Positions 18,722 through 29,130 of a DNA stretch of 64,000 nt are shown here, piece after piece. The translations under genes were made by a program, and so were the position numbers. The stretch covers positions 21,762,001 to 21,826,000 of the forward strand of contig JBHGNT010000002.1 in assembly GCA_043228905.1 (NCBI GenBank), read 5' to 3'. The stretch comes from Azolla caroliniana (taxonomy: Eukaryota; Polypodiophyta). The notes under the pieces were generated by a model that saw nothing but the letters and a program-made list of their open reading frames with translations, was not told the DNA's origin and ran no database searches. Numbering within the stretch: the stretch's first letter is position 1; every line of letters begins with the position of its first letter.

Positions 18722-19050
18722 GAGAACTCGATGCAGTGCATCGAGTTCTCTCTCACGTTACCAAGAAAACTCGATGCACTACATCGAGTTCTCTTACAAT
18801 ACTATGAGAACTCGATGCACTGCATCAAGTTCTCATAGTATTGTAAGAGAACTCGATGCAGTGCATGGAGTTCTTTGTGAAAAGCAAGAGAACTCGATGT
18901 AGTGGATTGAGTTCTTGTATACTTTCAACGAGAATTCAATGCACTGCATCAAGTTCTCGAACACAACGAATATAATCCCATACGGTGCATCGGATTCGCG
19001 TACAAACATACAGGAGTCCGATGCACTGAATCGGATTTAACAGAAAAATA
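18722..19050. repeat. Second cluster of palindromic units (GAACTCGATGCANTGCATCGAGTTC type)
   Basis: About eight units at about 18722, 18765, 18806, 18847, 18887, 18930, 18968 and 19014, each a foldback with GATGCANTGCATC at the centre and GAGAACTC/GAGTTCTC-type arms. The last two have shifted arms (TCCGATGCA type). They lie outside the terminal repeats of the CACTA-like element but share its core palindrome. Confidence 0.8.
18765..18875. repeat. 111-nt near-perfect palindrome
   Basis: The 55 bases 18765-18819 pair with 18821-18875 around a single central C (18820); I count 50 of 55 positions matching. It spans one and two halves of the palindromic units, including the linkers TCTTACAATACTATGAGA and its complement, so the symmetry is larger than that of a single unit. 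It could form a cruciform, or a loop-less hairpin if transcribed. Confidence 0.85.
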
Positions 19051-19346
19051 TGAAAAAATGGCCATGAAAAGAGCGCTTTTATAAGTGATTGTTTTACAGA
19101 ATACTCGTATATTAACTATAATTTTGTATGACATAATTAAGTTATCACATATTTTTCATATATTTTGGTGTCTTCTAATATCATTTTTACTTATAAACTT
19201 GTGTATCATATGACTGTGAGCCACGTCAAAAAGTTCCCTCCTTCAAATTAAAGATTCGGTCTCCGCAAAAGCATGAAATGGAGAATAATTTGAAAGACAA
19301 GTCGAGGAGAACATTATTCAAGTCATGAGGTGATGGAAAGCAAATA

Positions 19347-20236
19347 ATGCTTCTTGAAGAAAAGACAACTAAGCAAAGAATAAAGAATTATTTAAGTTTG
19401 GAGTGGAGCTTGATATATGTTGAAGAAGATGGAACTCTACTCCTCATATTTGCGAAGACTAAAGGAAAAGGAAAGCTCGAGTTAGGTAAAACTTTTACCC
19501 ATGGAGAAGTTCGAAATATCGAGTATAAGGATAATGGTTCACCGAATATCTATATCGACGTTGAGAGCTCAGGTGGCACAAGGTGTGTACTTGTGGAGGA
19601 GGAGAACCTAATTATAGAATTGTGCCACCCGAAATTATTTCGAAAAGATATACAAACGAAGAGTAATTTAATTGTTGCTCTTTGACCTTATATAACTAGT
19701 GAAATGATAATGAAACAAGACGAGATGCCGCCAAAGCAGTCTCGAAAATCTAAACTGGAGCAGAGAAAATACCAGAAAAGACAAACACCCAAGGAGGAAG
19801 AAGTCGAACTTCTCGAATATTCTGAGGATGAGGAAGAGGAACTAGAGGTTTGTCCCTCTAGGTAGGCAGATCTCCTCTGGTGTACTAACTTCTGAATAGA
19901 ATAAAATTTGAGAGAATATCATTAAGACGAAGCTTGTGTGGAAGGGTCAACTCTTCCATCTTCCCATCACATCTATTCATCGCCCGCCTATAGACCCCGT
20001 AACAAGGAGAAGACCGCTTGAAATAAGAGAACTGCATTCGGTGCACGTCTAGAACTTGAAGTGTAAAATGAAAATTAATCCACATGCAACTGTTGTGCCC
20101 TTTTTCGTTATGGTCGACCCTGACCAATATCCAACAGTTGTGGATTTCAAATATAGTTCAGTGGACGATTACACCTATTATGTCATTGGAGGTTCTCATT
20201 CAGCTGAAGCTAGGAGACTACTTGTGAAGGAGTATC
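19347..20236 (+). pseudogene. Fragmented unknown plant gene with a ParB/sulfiredoxin-like segment, cut by copia
   Basis: Three blocks of protein-like sequence. 19347-19685 (112 aa: SLEWSLIYVEEDGTLLLIF, RCVLVEEENLIIEL). 19704-19851 (Lys/Glu-rich: MKQDEMPPKQSRKSKLEQ, EYSEDEEEELE). 19990-20236, reading PIDPVTRRRPLEIRELHSVHV, stop, NLKCKMKINPHATVVPFFVMVDPDQYP and YYVIGGSHSAEARRLLVKEY. The last block resembles ParB/Srx-like folds (GG.HSA motif), a weak recognition. Stops between blocks, and truncation at 20236 by the copia LTR, mark it as broken unless undetected introns explain the gaps. Confidence 0.4.
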
Positions 20237-20559
20237 TGTTGGTAATGTGGCCCTCTAGTGCGGAACAAATCAACACTCTTCGAGAGGGAAGATCATAAAC
20301 AGATACAAGCAAGGTAGATTGATGGCAACAACAGAATCGATAGAAAATGAGGCGCAACCATAACGCAAGATAGAGAGAGAGACGTTAGGCACAAGATGAA
20401 CTGTATTTTTAACCATCATCAAAACTAGGTTACAAAGTCAATTTATATACTGACTAACTTAGGGCAACTGCCCTTCTCACTATTTACATAAATAGCCTAA
20501 ACCTGGTGTGTACAATGGAAGACAATTTGAATACGTCCATTAGAGACCCGCATTCAACA
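20237..20559 (-). repeat. 3' LTR of a Ty1/copia element
   Basis: 323 bp; on the - strand it begins TGTTGAATGC and ends TTACCAACA. Immediately inside (20560 on) the - strand has ATTACGGGGGAG, the polypurine tract. It matches the LTR at 33437-33787 at about 93% outside a CT microsatellite that explains the length difference. It contains TATATAAAT-like promoter sequence shared by both LTRs. Confidence 0.9.
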
Positions 20560-20960
20560 CTCCCCCGTAATGGGCATATACATCGAAATCTATACTAAAT
20601 CGAAATAAATGTACAATACAGATTGATACAAAGTTTTCGAGCAAATCGAAATTTCGTTTAAGTCGGTTAACTTCGAAAAACAAAAGGCCGAATTGGTGGA
20701 GGTTGGGGAAACTAAGACTAGGCTTTGAACTGTCTATGATGATTGTTCGTAAAACAACCTGAGTGTTTGACTCAATTGGATTGATTCTTCATTACGCCCA
20801 TTTGGTGCCGAAGGGATCGAAATCGATACGCCGAAAGACACTTGGTCATCTCATCTGAGACATTATCGGATGTAGATATCTTCTCGAGGCCGATTTTCCC
20901 TGAAATGATGCAGTCCCAAACAAAGTGATATCGAATGTCGATGTGCTTCGAGGCGTGGTG

Positions 20961-21629
20961 CTAGACCGGATTTTTCGACAAAGCAACAACGCCTTGACTA
21001 TCGCTATAGACAACTAGAGTCGAGTCAGATTTGACTTGTGGAAACGTGCATGCTAGCCAACTGAGCCATAAAGCTTCTTTCGTCGGGTTCGACGTGGCTA
21101 CGTATTCGGCCTCTATTGTTGATGTAGTAGTGCATTCCTGAAGTTTCGATTTCCACGAGATCGTTCCATTGTCAAATTTGAAGCAATATCCGGTTGTCAA
21201 TTTTTGACTATCCATGCAACTTGCAAAGTCTGAGTCAGTGTATCCAACCATGCATGAAGTGTCGTTTGGGCCAAATAGAATGCCAAGGTCTTTTGTGCCC
21301 ACCAGATATCTGAACACATGCTTGACTGCGTTCCAGTGCAATCGGCCTGGATTTTGCATGAATCTGTTGACGACTCCGACGACGTGAGGAATGGCATGCC
21401 GTGTCGCGTACATCAAGGAGCCAAGTGTTGGTGCATACGGTACCAACTTCATAATTTCCCCCTTTGAACTAGATGTCGGGCAATCTCGCTGAGACAGTCG
21501 AAGGCTAATGGGGAGCGGGATTGAAGCAGATTTTGTCGATTGCATGTTGAAGCCTTCGAGGACATGTCTAATATGGTCGGATTGGGACAAAAACAATTGT
21601 CTTCGATTTCGATTCCGATTAAGCTTCAT
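20961..21629 (-). pseudogene. Copia RNase H region
   Basis: 222-aa open segment: LTR-copia RT end (FLSQSDHIRHVLEGFNMQ), linker, then the copia RNase H with YTDSDFASCMDS, TGYCFKFDNGTISWKSKLQ, STIEAEYVATS and VYSDSQGVVALSKNP. It ends at a stop near 20961, with decayed sequence before the LTR. Catalytic acidic positions appear retained, but the polyprotein upstream is broken. Confidence 0.85.
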
Positions 21630-22230
21630 GCCGAGAATGTGTCATACAGGACCGAGGTCCTTTGTGGCAAACTTCAACCACAGTTGCCGAACGAGTTTGG
21701 CAAGCTCTCCGGCTTGCCGACCGGAGATTAGCATGTCGTCCACGTAGATGTTGAGGAAGATGGGTCACCCATCTTGAGTCGTTTTCGTGAAGAGACAGTG
21801 GTCCTCATCACTCTTCGAGAAGCTGCCCGACAGTCATTTCAGGCCATATGGACTCTTCCAGCGTCAGCAGACTAGATGTTCCTGGCCGGGTGCCATGAAG
21901 CCTTACGATTGCTCCATATAAATTTCCTCCTCTAGATCACCATGGAAGAATGTCGTTTTGACATCTAGCTGAATCAGCTCCAAGTCCTTGGTTGCCATGA
22001 TGCCAAGCATGAATCTAAGGGTTGTCACTTTCACCAGTGGTGAAAATATTTCGTCAAAATCGATGCCATATTCGTGTCGAAAACCCTTGGCTACTAGTTT
22101 GGCCTTGAATTTTGGGGTGGCCGAATCAAACTTCTCATTGACTTGATAGGCCCACTTCCACAGAAGAGCATGTCGATTCTTCGGGAGCTCGACCAAGTCC
22201 TAAGTTTGGTTTGCTCGAATGGACTTCATC
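21630..22230 (-). pseudogene. Copia reverse transcriptase region, frameshifted
   Basis: Contains WAYQVNEKFDSATPKFKAKLVAKGF, IDFDEIFSPLVKVTTLRFML, LELIQLDVKTTFFHGDLEEEIYMEQ (22196-21903) and, in another frame, the catalytic box YVDDMLISG (about 21725-21750). Stops and frame changes separate the segments. This is the RVT_2-type RT of Ty1/copia. Confidence 0.88.
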
Positions 22231-23480
22231 TTGGACTCCATTGCCAGATGTCAGGTGGCCGAATCGATAGATGTTGATGCTTCTTCGTATGATGTCGGTT
22301 CTCCGGCGTCCGTAAAGAAGATACCCGGAGAGTATCTCTCTAGGGGTTGTGACAGTCATTCGGATTCTCGAGGTATGACTAGACTGGTCGTTTCGGGTAT
22401 GAATGTCGGATGGTCTGGAACCGAGTTGTTCGGTTGTGCCCAGTCAGACGCTGCCGAGTCAATACTAGAGGTTTCGGCCGTCGTGAAGGATTGGCACATC
22501 CGAGAAAATTACCCTTCAGACTTCGATCGGCTTTTCAGCCGATTGATGCATGGGTGACTCATTGAACACTACATCCTAACTTCGGACAATATGTCTGTGC
22601 TCGGGGTCCCATAGTCGGTATTCGATTTCGCCATCTAGTGCATAACCGAGGAAAATACATTTCCTGGACCTTGGTGCAAGTTTGTGGCGATCATCTTTCG
22701 GTATGAGGGCGTATGCCTCGCACCCAAAGATCCTCAGCTTGTCATAATTCGGTTTGCTACCAGTCCATAATTCCTAAGATATCTTAAGTCCTAGAGGCCT
22801 ACTCGGTGACATATTGATAATGTGTATTGACGTAAGTAGGGCCTCCTCCCAGAACCCATCTGATAGTCCGAAGTGTTGGAGCATGGAAACTATCCTTTCT
22901 TGAATTGTCTGATTCATCCTCTCGGCAATTCCATTCTACACCAGACTATAGGGTGTCGTATATCCACGTCGTATGCCGTGTTGTTAGCAAAATCTGACGA
23001 TTTCTTCATATTTGAACTCTCCCCCGTTGTCGGTCCAAAAGCATTTTTCGGCTGGACTAATTCTCGACCATAGCGAGCCAATTGGAAAAGATAGAGAACA
23101 CTAGATCTTTGGTTTTGATCAGATAAGCCCACACCTTCTTAGTCGAGTCGTCAATAAAGCTGACGAAGTACAGAGCACCGCCGAGAGACTCATGTGGCAT
23201 AGGGTCACAGACGTCCGAGTGGACCAAATCGAGTGGATTCAATTCTCTTGGTGCTAATGTCGAATGTGATGCAGCTATCTGTTTGTCGTATTGGCAATGC
23301 TCGCAGAACAGATGATCAGGGAAGGAGAGTTTAGGGATGTATTCGGCCCTAGATAAATGCGTGATGCGGACCTTGCTGAGGTGTCTGAGTCGTCCGTGCC
23401 ATAGTGATGACACGGGAATGTCAACCAAGAACAAGTCACCCTCTCTGAGTGTGACGTATAGCGGGTACAACGAGTGTACT
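22231..23480 (-). pseudogene. Copia integrase region, decayed
   Basis: GAG-pre-integrase finger: LWHGRLRHLSKVRITHL ... HLFCEHCQYDKQ. Integrase core start: NPLDLVHSDVCDPMPHESL, YFVSFIDDSTKKVWAYL. Downstream (about 22550-22990) are decayed integrase and linker pieces such as KCIFLGYALDGEIEYRLWDP. Several stops. Confidence 0.83.
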
Positions 23481-24061
23481 TTCGGTCCTCGAGCAAGCAG
23501 GAGGTTCCCCCTGTGGAGTGTCCACCCTCCTTATGAGAAGCCGGCACGGATGCCATCTTCGTCCAATTGTCCGACTGAGATAAAGGTCTTGAGAGCTCAG
23601 GTACATGTCGGACATTATGTAGTACCAATGTAGAGCCACCCGGAAGGTTGAGCTCTATTGTGCCGATTCCGGTAATTGCACAATGTTGTGAATTTCCGAC
23701 TCGAACTAAGTCAGAATGTCGGGCTAAGTATTGCCGAAATCGAGATCGATGAGGGGTCACATCAAAGGACGCACCTGAATCCAAGAGCCATGTGCTTGAT
23801 TCCTCCATTGTAAGCGGAACATCTAATTCGACTGGGTTTTCAATGGATAGAATGTTCGGGTCGTTCGACAATACTTCGGTTGAAGAGCCGACGTAGTTGA
23901 CCTCCTCATGCTAGCCACTCTTCTGATCAGCTCGTTGAGCCTTATCTCTTTTTGCCTTGAGTGCACGACGATCGTCTTTGATGTGTCTGAATTTCTTGCA
24001 ATAATTGCAGACTCGATTATCCTAGGACTTGCTCCGACTTCATTGGTTGTTTGGTTGTCGT
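23275..24061 (-). pseudogene. Copia gag C-terminus and protease
   Basis: Starts next to the B LTR with QRQPNNQ and a decayed zinc knuckle (CNYCKKFRHIKDD). Then the protease: STWLLDSGASFDVTPH, VGNSQHCAITGIGTIEL, LVLHNVRHVPELSR, with DSG as the catalytic triad. Small frameshifts join it to the integrase finger region at about 23470. Confidence 0.85.
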
Positions 24062-25203
24062 TGTCGTGAAGATCCGTCACTAGGCGCAGATCGTGAGGCG
24101 GAACCGCCGGGGTTCTCGACCGGAAGGATTCTAAGTCGGTACAAGCTTTAGTGAGGAAGTATTTAAGATAGATTGGGAAAGAGAGAAATTGAGATTAAAC
24201 GCTTGACTTTAGATTGAGAGAGATTGATTGAACTTTTATCTTTAGTTTTAAGAAACAAGTTACACGATCAATTCGATAACGAATTTTCTTCTTCTTAATT
24301 TCATAACCAAAAGAGCCTAACCCTTCTTCTTTTTCATCCCTTCTTTTTATAGATGCTCTCATGCATATGATGCATGTGAGGGTACAAGACATGCATAAAA
24401 TGCATGTTTGCCATTTGGCGCTCATGTATTACATGTGGTGCATGATAACCATGTCACTCATTTTAGCTCTCATGTATGAGAATTTATATGTAAAAGTACA
24501 ATGATAGAAATATAAATTTAATTAAATGTCATGGCTTAGTGGTAAGCCTATTGACTCTTAATTAGGAGGTGCAAGGTTCGAATCCTCACTTGCCTTCCTT
24601 GTATACATATATTTATTTATTTATTTATATATCTATCTGGTTGCCGAATGCCGGATGCCGTCGATCACCGTCGGTCGCCAAATTCCGGTTCCGTCATCGG
24701 TCGCTGGATCCCGGTTCCGTCGCCGGATGTCGATTACCATTCGGTCACTGGATCCCGGTTCTGTTGTCGAATGTCGGTTACGTTGTCGGTCCAGTTTTGG
24801 TTGGGCAAAACCTTTGCAAGTAGCCAGGCCACACCCATTCATCCAATAGCTTAGTTCAAGTCACCTTGAACTCTCTATGCTCCACACATAGACACAAAGA
24901 TAATAGCTTTTGTTCTACCTTATATATGGTGAGATCCTTATTTCCTGTCTATGTGGGATATCTCACAGTTTTATTTTTCTCTTCTTCTTTTTCATACTTC
25001 ACTCCCACATAACTTGTCACTTAGATGTCTGTTTTTTATGTGGTAAAGCACATTTGAAAGCTCTTGAAGACCTCCATCTTTTTGTACTAAGATATTAAAC
25101 TTACTTAGAATTAGTATATTCACTATTATTGTTTTATATGATTAACACTTGATTTCGTACGTCTTATGTGATTTTCACACCATTGCCGAAAATCTTCACG
25201 ACA
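24062..25203 (-). repeat. 3' LTR of element B copy 2
   Basis: 1,142 bp. On the - strand it starts TGTCGTGAAGAT at 25203 and ends ATCTTCACGACA at 24062, a perfect 12-bp terminal inverted repeat. The polypurine tract (GTTTGGTGGGGGTGGA) precedes it. It is nearly identical to the + strand LTR at 39143-40332 (a few differences in the first ~130 bp). It includes imperfect tandem units with CCGGATGCCG/GGTCGCC cores (about 24640-24790), which create spurious ORFs. Confidence 0.9.
24530..24597 (+). other. tRNA-like segment inside the element B LTR
   Basis: GGCTTAGTGGTAAGCC forms a D-arm-like hairpin with an A-box, and GGTTCGAATCC is a perfect B-box/T-loop consensus about 30 nt downstream. The anticodon and acceptor stems are poor. 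The counterpart LTR holds a decayed version in inverse orientation near 39820-39880. It is probably a tRNA-derived insertion (SINE-like) or a captured Pol III box. Confidence 0.45.
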
Positions 25204-25266
25204 TCCACCCCCACCAAACCGCACGTCCTCCAGTACGTGCCAAGAAGAGAGAAAGTGAGATTTTGG

Positions 25267-26500
25267 CTAAAGTGATAAATCAGATTCCTCCATGTCTTCA
25301 TTTACATCCGCCCTATTATGTGCATCGTCGAGGTGATCGAGGTCAAGAACCTCGTCTTGTCTTTTCTTGAAAATCTTTACTCTTTTTCCCGCAATGGGTA
25401 CGGCCAACCTTGATCCGTCTAGCTCCGCAAGGTGGTATGTGGCATTATCGCTGGCACTTGTCACCAAATATGGCCCGAACCATCTTCTTGCAAACTTTCT
25501 TGTTGTACTGTGTTGATTGTCTAGGTTGCTGTCGTAAACCAAAACCCAATCTCCTTCTTCAATCTTCTTGGGACGAAGTCGATGCGTGTTGTCGCACCGA
25601 ACTTTGTTCTTTACTCGGGCTGCCTCCATCATCTTTCGCGCTTTTCCTAGATCTTCAGGTCTTCTTTCAAGTTGCCTTATCCGTGCCGCTAATAACTCTT
25701 CTTGGCTCATCTCGTTCTCCCACGGTATCGCTACCCATGAGGCGATCATCCTTTCGATGGGCATTACCGGCTTTTGTCCATACATAAGCTCCATCGGCAT
25801 ATACCCCTGTCACCGAGTTGTGTGTCATTCTGTCAACCCACAAGGTATAGGGTAATAATCGTGGCCAATTCCCGACTCAGCTGTTGCATGCCCGTACGAT
25901 GGCTTTGACGATAGGTCCATGCCCTCGCTCGATCTTCCCATTCGCTTCCGGATTGTAGGCAATCGTGAGGGAGAGCTTCACGCCTAGTCCTTCGAAGAGC
26001 TCCGTCGCTTCGTGTGCATCCAACTCCCCTCGGTCAGCCACTATCTTCCCCACACATCCGTATCGGCAAACAACCTCTTCAAGTAGAAATTTGCAAACGG
26101 CTGAAGTCGTCTTATTTGTCAAGGCTCGTCTTTCCACTTAATTTGTCAAGTCTTCCCTTGCCAGCACTAAGTACTTCATTTGTCCCACTCCCATTGCCAT
26201 CGAAACCAGATCCACCATCCATTTGAAGTGTATGGAGAGTGGGTATGTTAGTCGTAACCCATCACGATGACGTATATTTGAATGTATTTGGCAAGTTTCG
26301 CATGTGGACACGAAATGGAGTACATCTTTGTGCATGCTTGGCCACCAGTACTTCTCCTTCAACTTTTCGAACGCCGCCCATGTTCCTCTATGACCTGCCC
26401 AAGCACTCTCGTGGAATTCGGTCATCAACGTCTCTTGCTCTTCTTTCTTCACACCACTCGACGTGGTATTCCTGTCCTTCTTTTTGGATGTCGCCAAAGG
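25267..26500 (-). pseudogene. Element B copy 2 integrase
   Basis: Three open segments: HHCC finger (FHESAWAGHRGTW ... CETCQIHS), core (FKWMVDLVSMAMGVGQM; VADRGELDAHEATELF; YNPEANGKIERGHG), then a short gap near 25800-25877 with stop/frameshift, and the C-terminal part (RLRPKKIEEGDWVLVYDS, WFGPYLV). It parallels copy 1 at 11730-12886 closely. The DDE residues are present, but stops (e.g. after LAREDLTN at 26138) inactivate it. Confidence 0.85.
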
Positions 26501-27300
26501 AATCCTCCCTTCAAGAAGTATCGGTAAGCTTTCTTCCGGATTCGTAGGGCCTCCTCCTTTGTCAACGAAGCATCTACCGTCAATGTTCTTAGGAATCTAC
26601 TGATCAATAACCACTCTCCTTCGTACTCGTACTCGTTCTCGTTGAAAGCGTGGAGGGTTTGTGTGTCCTGGTCTTCCGCCGATAATCGAGCCATCTTGAA
26701 GAAGTCGAGGGCGACATCTTCATCTTCTAAAACCATTTCGCTTCCATTTTCAAATCTTGCCCTCGACAGTATGTCAACCATGGCGTTCTTCTTCCCTACA
26801 ATGTGATGGATCTCTGGGTTTAAAGACTTGATGTAGGCGATCCACCTTAGCATAGCAAGATCTGGGGTCGCACATCCCGAGACCATTCTGAGAATTGGGA
26901 GACAATCTGTCTCTATTATCACTTCCGACCCGATCAGGTAATCTTTGTCCATCTTCACTGCCGACACAATACCCCAAAGTTCCCGCTTGACTTGGGCATA
27001 TCTTTGTTGCCGTTCGCAGAGAATCTTTGCTTGAACCGAACGACATATCGCGCATTATCTTCTCCTTCTTGATTGATGACCCACCTGATTCCGCTTGGGC
27101 TCGTATCTACGGTCACGTAAATCAGCTTCCCTTCGGCATAGTCGGCCTTCCTTAGTGTCAGAGCTTCAAGAAGCAGTTTCTTCAATCTTCGCATCACATT
27201 TGTGTGCTCGTCTCGCCATTCGAACTTCATTCTTTTCTTTAGTAGTCCATATAACGATTCAGCAACATGAGCGTAGTGCGGAATCCAGATATGATAAAAT
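26449..27300 (-). pseudogene. Element B copy 2 RNase H region
   Basis: Connection and RNase H: YVTVDTSPSGIRWVINQ, then a frame break near 26955-27050, IIETDCLPILRMVSGCATP, NPEIHHIVGKKNAMVDILSRA. It corresponds to the domain that carries the Penelope-like insertion in copy 1; no insertion is present here. Confidence 0.8.
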
Positions 27301-28675
27301 GCGCATGCTCCAAGGAACCTTATAACCTCCGTTTGGTTTTCGCATTCTTCTTTCATGTCTTGGATCACGTTCACATTGTATGGCGAAGGCTTCCGACCGT
27401 ATGCCCCACACAAGTGACCTACCACCAAGATCTCCAGTTGCCCAAATGTGGATTTTTCTCCCAAAATGTCAAATTCGCATCTTCGAGCCTTTGAAGCACC
27501 TTCTCGCAATCTTTCATATGATCTGCAACGAACTTTCTACAACATTCCTTATCTTTCGATTCATCTTTCTCCTCATCCGAACATCCTTTTATCGGAATAT
27601 CATCCAAGAATGGCATCGTGATGTCCGGGATGCAATCCTTCAAGACTTTATTCATGGCATTCACCATATGAGCCACCGAGTTCGTTGTGCCTTGGGGTAA
27701 GGTACACATCCGCACAAGCCCGATCGGAGTCCTTGTGGTTGTAATGTCCCGACTGTCGATCGCCAATTGGAATTGGTCATATCTAGAGTAGAGATCGCCA
27801 ATGGAGTAGATGGATCGGCCCGCAAACGCTTCAGCAAATTCTTCCATGCTCGGACCGATTCCGGCATTTCGAATTGTACCTTCTAGAATTCCCATACTCA
27901 CCTTCTCCTTTAAGAGCTCGATCAGCTTTGGAAGGTGTGCTCTCAGAACTGGTATCGGTTTCAAATTCCAAGGCACATGAGGCACCGTGAAGATCACCAT
28001 CGGCTCTATAACCTTTGGGTCGGCACATCCGATTTCTCGTGGGAAGAATGTGAAAGCCTTCATATGTCTCTCAAGCATATCATGAAACATTCGCTCCTCT
28101 TCACGGAGAAGGAAATCCCCCTTTCCAACTTGTAGCTTCCCCTTCATCTCTTTGGTGAAGACATGACCTATCGTCTTCGAATCTCTTAAGCTTGGATCGT
28201 TAGCGACTTCCTTCATCTTTTGCCAGCTATCTTCCGGTAGCCGAACCGCAATTGGCTTGACCTTCTTATCCACCATTTTATATTTCGTGTTGATGTCAGC
28301 TTCCTTCATCAAGATGCCACGACGGTATTCATCGATGATAGCATACATGTTGACAGAGTTAACCAAAATCACGTAATGATCCTGAAGATAGCTCAAGTCC
28401 ACGACTTCCTCGATTTCGGCGATGGTGTCGTTAAATGAGGCTTCTTCCATAATATGAGTCACGAACTCTCCTTCTTCTATTATGTTTTCTTCTTTCAGCA
28501 TCTTCTCGAATTCTTGTATCCGACGCTTGTCCTTCTTGTCAGGTGGTACTAGTTTACATGCGCCACTAGGTGTGACACATGTTGCTTCTCCTCGCAATCC
28601 ACGCACTCTTCTTTCTTGTGGGGTCTTGTGATTGCTCAGACTATTTGTGCCCCATGCTTCAATAGTCCGCTCTAA
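27300..28675 (-). pseudogene. Element B copy 2 reverse transcriptase, with internal deletion
   Basis: A single open frame of about 415 codons in the -1 frame from the slip site (LERTIEAWGTNSLSNHKTP...) to 27419. It has FTVPHVPWNLKPIPVLRAH, then jumps from VSMGILE to GTIRNAGIGPSM. Copy 1 has about 30 more residues there (the NRWFTVPKK..TLRFIQD block, RT motifs 1-2), so copy 2 carries an in-frame deletion. The catalytic box PFLDDIPIKG is kept (near 27600). The frame remains open despite the deletion. Confidence 0.85.
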
Positions 28676-28681
28676 AAATCC
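28617..28681 (-). promoter_or_regulatory. -1 frameshift signal with H-type pseudoknot (element B copy 2)
   Basis: On the - strand: GGATTTT (28681-28675), TAG (28674-28672), 6-nt spacer. Stem 1 is GGACTATT (28668-28661) with AATAGTCT (28645-28638), 8 bp with one G-U. Stem 2 is TGGGG (28654-28650) with CCCCA (28623-28619). Same architecture as copy 1 at 5417-5483. At stem-1 position 6, G-C in copy 1 is A-U here; at position 3, G-U becomes A-U; at position 1, G-C becomes G-U. Confidence 0.82.
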
Positions 28682-29130
28682 AAGGATTTGCCTCCGAGAC
28701 TATCTCGATTTCTTTCATGATTGGCTCGCACCATTAGGAATTGGACCGATCTTTGGTTGTCAAGACTCTTTATTCGTGCGAAGGCTGCTCCATTATCGAA
28801 CACTTTGGTCTCCATCCGAGATGATGTGATATATGGTTGTCCTAGGATGACAAGATGCGACGCCGATTCTTGCATGAAGAAGTGTTGATCCATCTCCACA
28901 TCCCAGATCGTGACTTTGACATTGGGACAAGCTCCGTACAAGTCCTCCATAGACTTTGTTGCCGCGTGAATCTTCCATCCGTGGTTTGTATTGATTGGCC
29001 ATCTTCCTTTTTTGTAGAAGTCGGTTGACATGAGGTTGATCTCCGAGCCGTGGTCGATCAAGGCTACCATGGTCTCGTTCTTCTCCCCGATCTTCACCGG
29101 CGTCTCCGTTGTCGCTCGTGCCCAATGAGG
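28672..29130 (-). pseudogene. Element B copy 2 aspartic protease
   Basis: Open from about 29110: VKIGEKNETMVALIDHGSEIN carries the catalytic Asp in a DHG triad (usually DS/TG), then HLVILGQPYI (the hydrophobic-Gly flap partner), VFDNGAAFARIKSLD and the end GGKSLDF, UAG. It is in the same frame as the gag segments upstream, so gag and protease were one ORF. The terminal UAG overlaps the frameshift signal. Confidence 0.8.

Larger units (their letters stand above)
20237..24061 (-). mobile_element. Ty1/copia element, 3' part (gag zinc knuckle to 3' LTR)
   Basis: Gene order on the - strand is the copia order: zinc knuckle, protease, integrase, RT, RNase H, polypurine tract, LTR. The gag start and 5' LTR are missing here. 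At 24062 the sequence changes abruptly to an element B LTR. The missing gag portion, ending at the matching codon, is found on the + strand at 38490-39142, also cut by a B LTR. The polyprotein frame has many stops and frameshifts. Confidence 0.88.

Noticed and set aside
24569-24854. Several ORFs (about 70-85 aa) in the region with GCCGGATGCCG repeats, and their counterparts near 39492-39842.
   Set aside because: LTR-internal tandem repeats keep all frames open; not coding.
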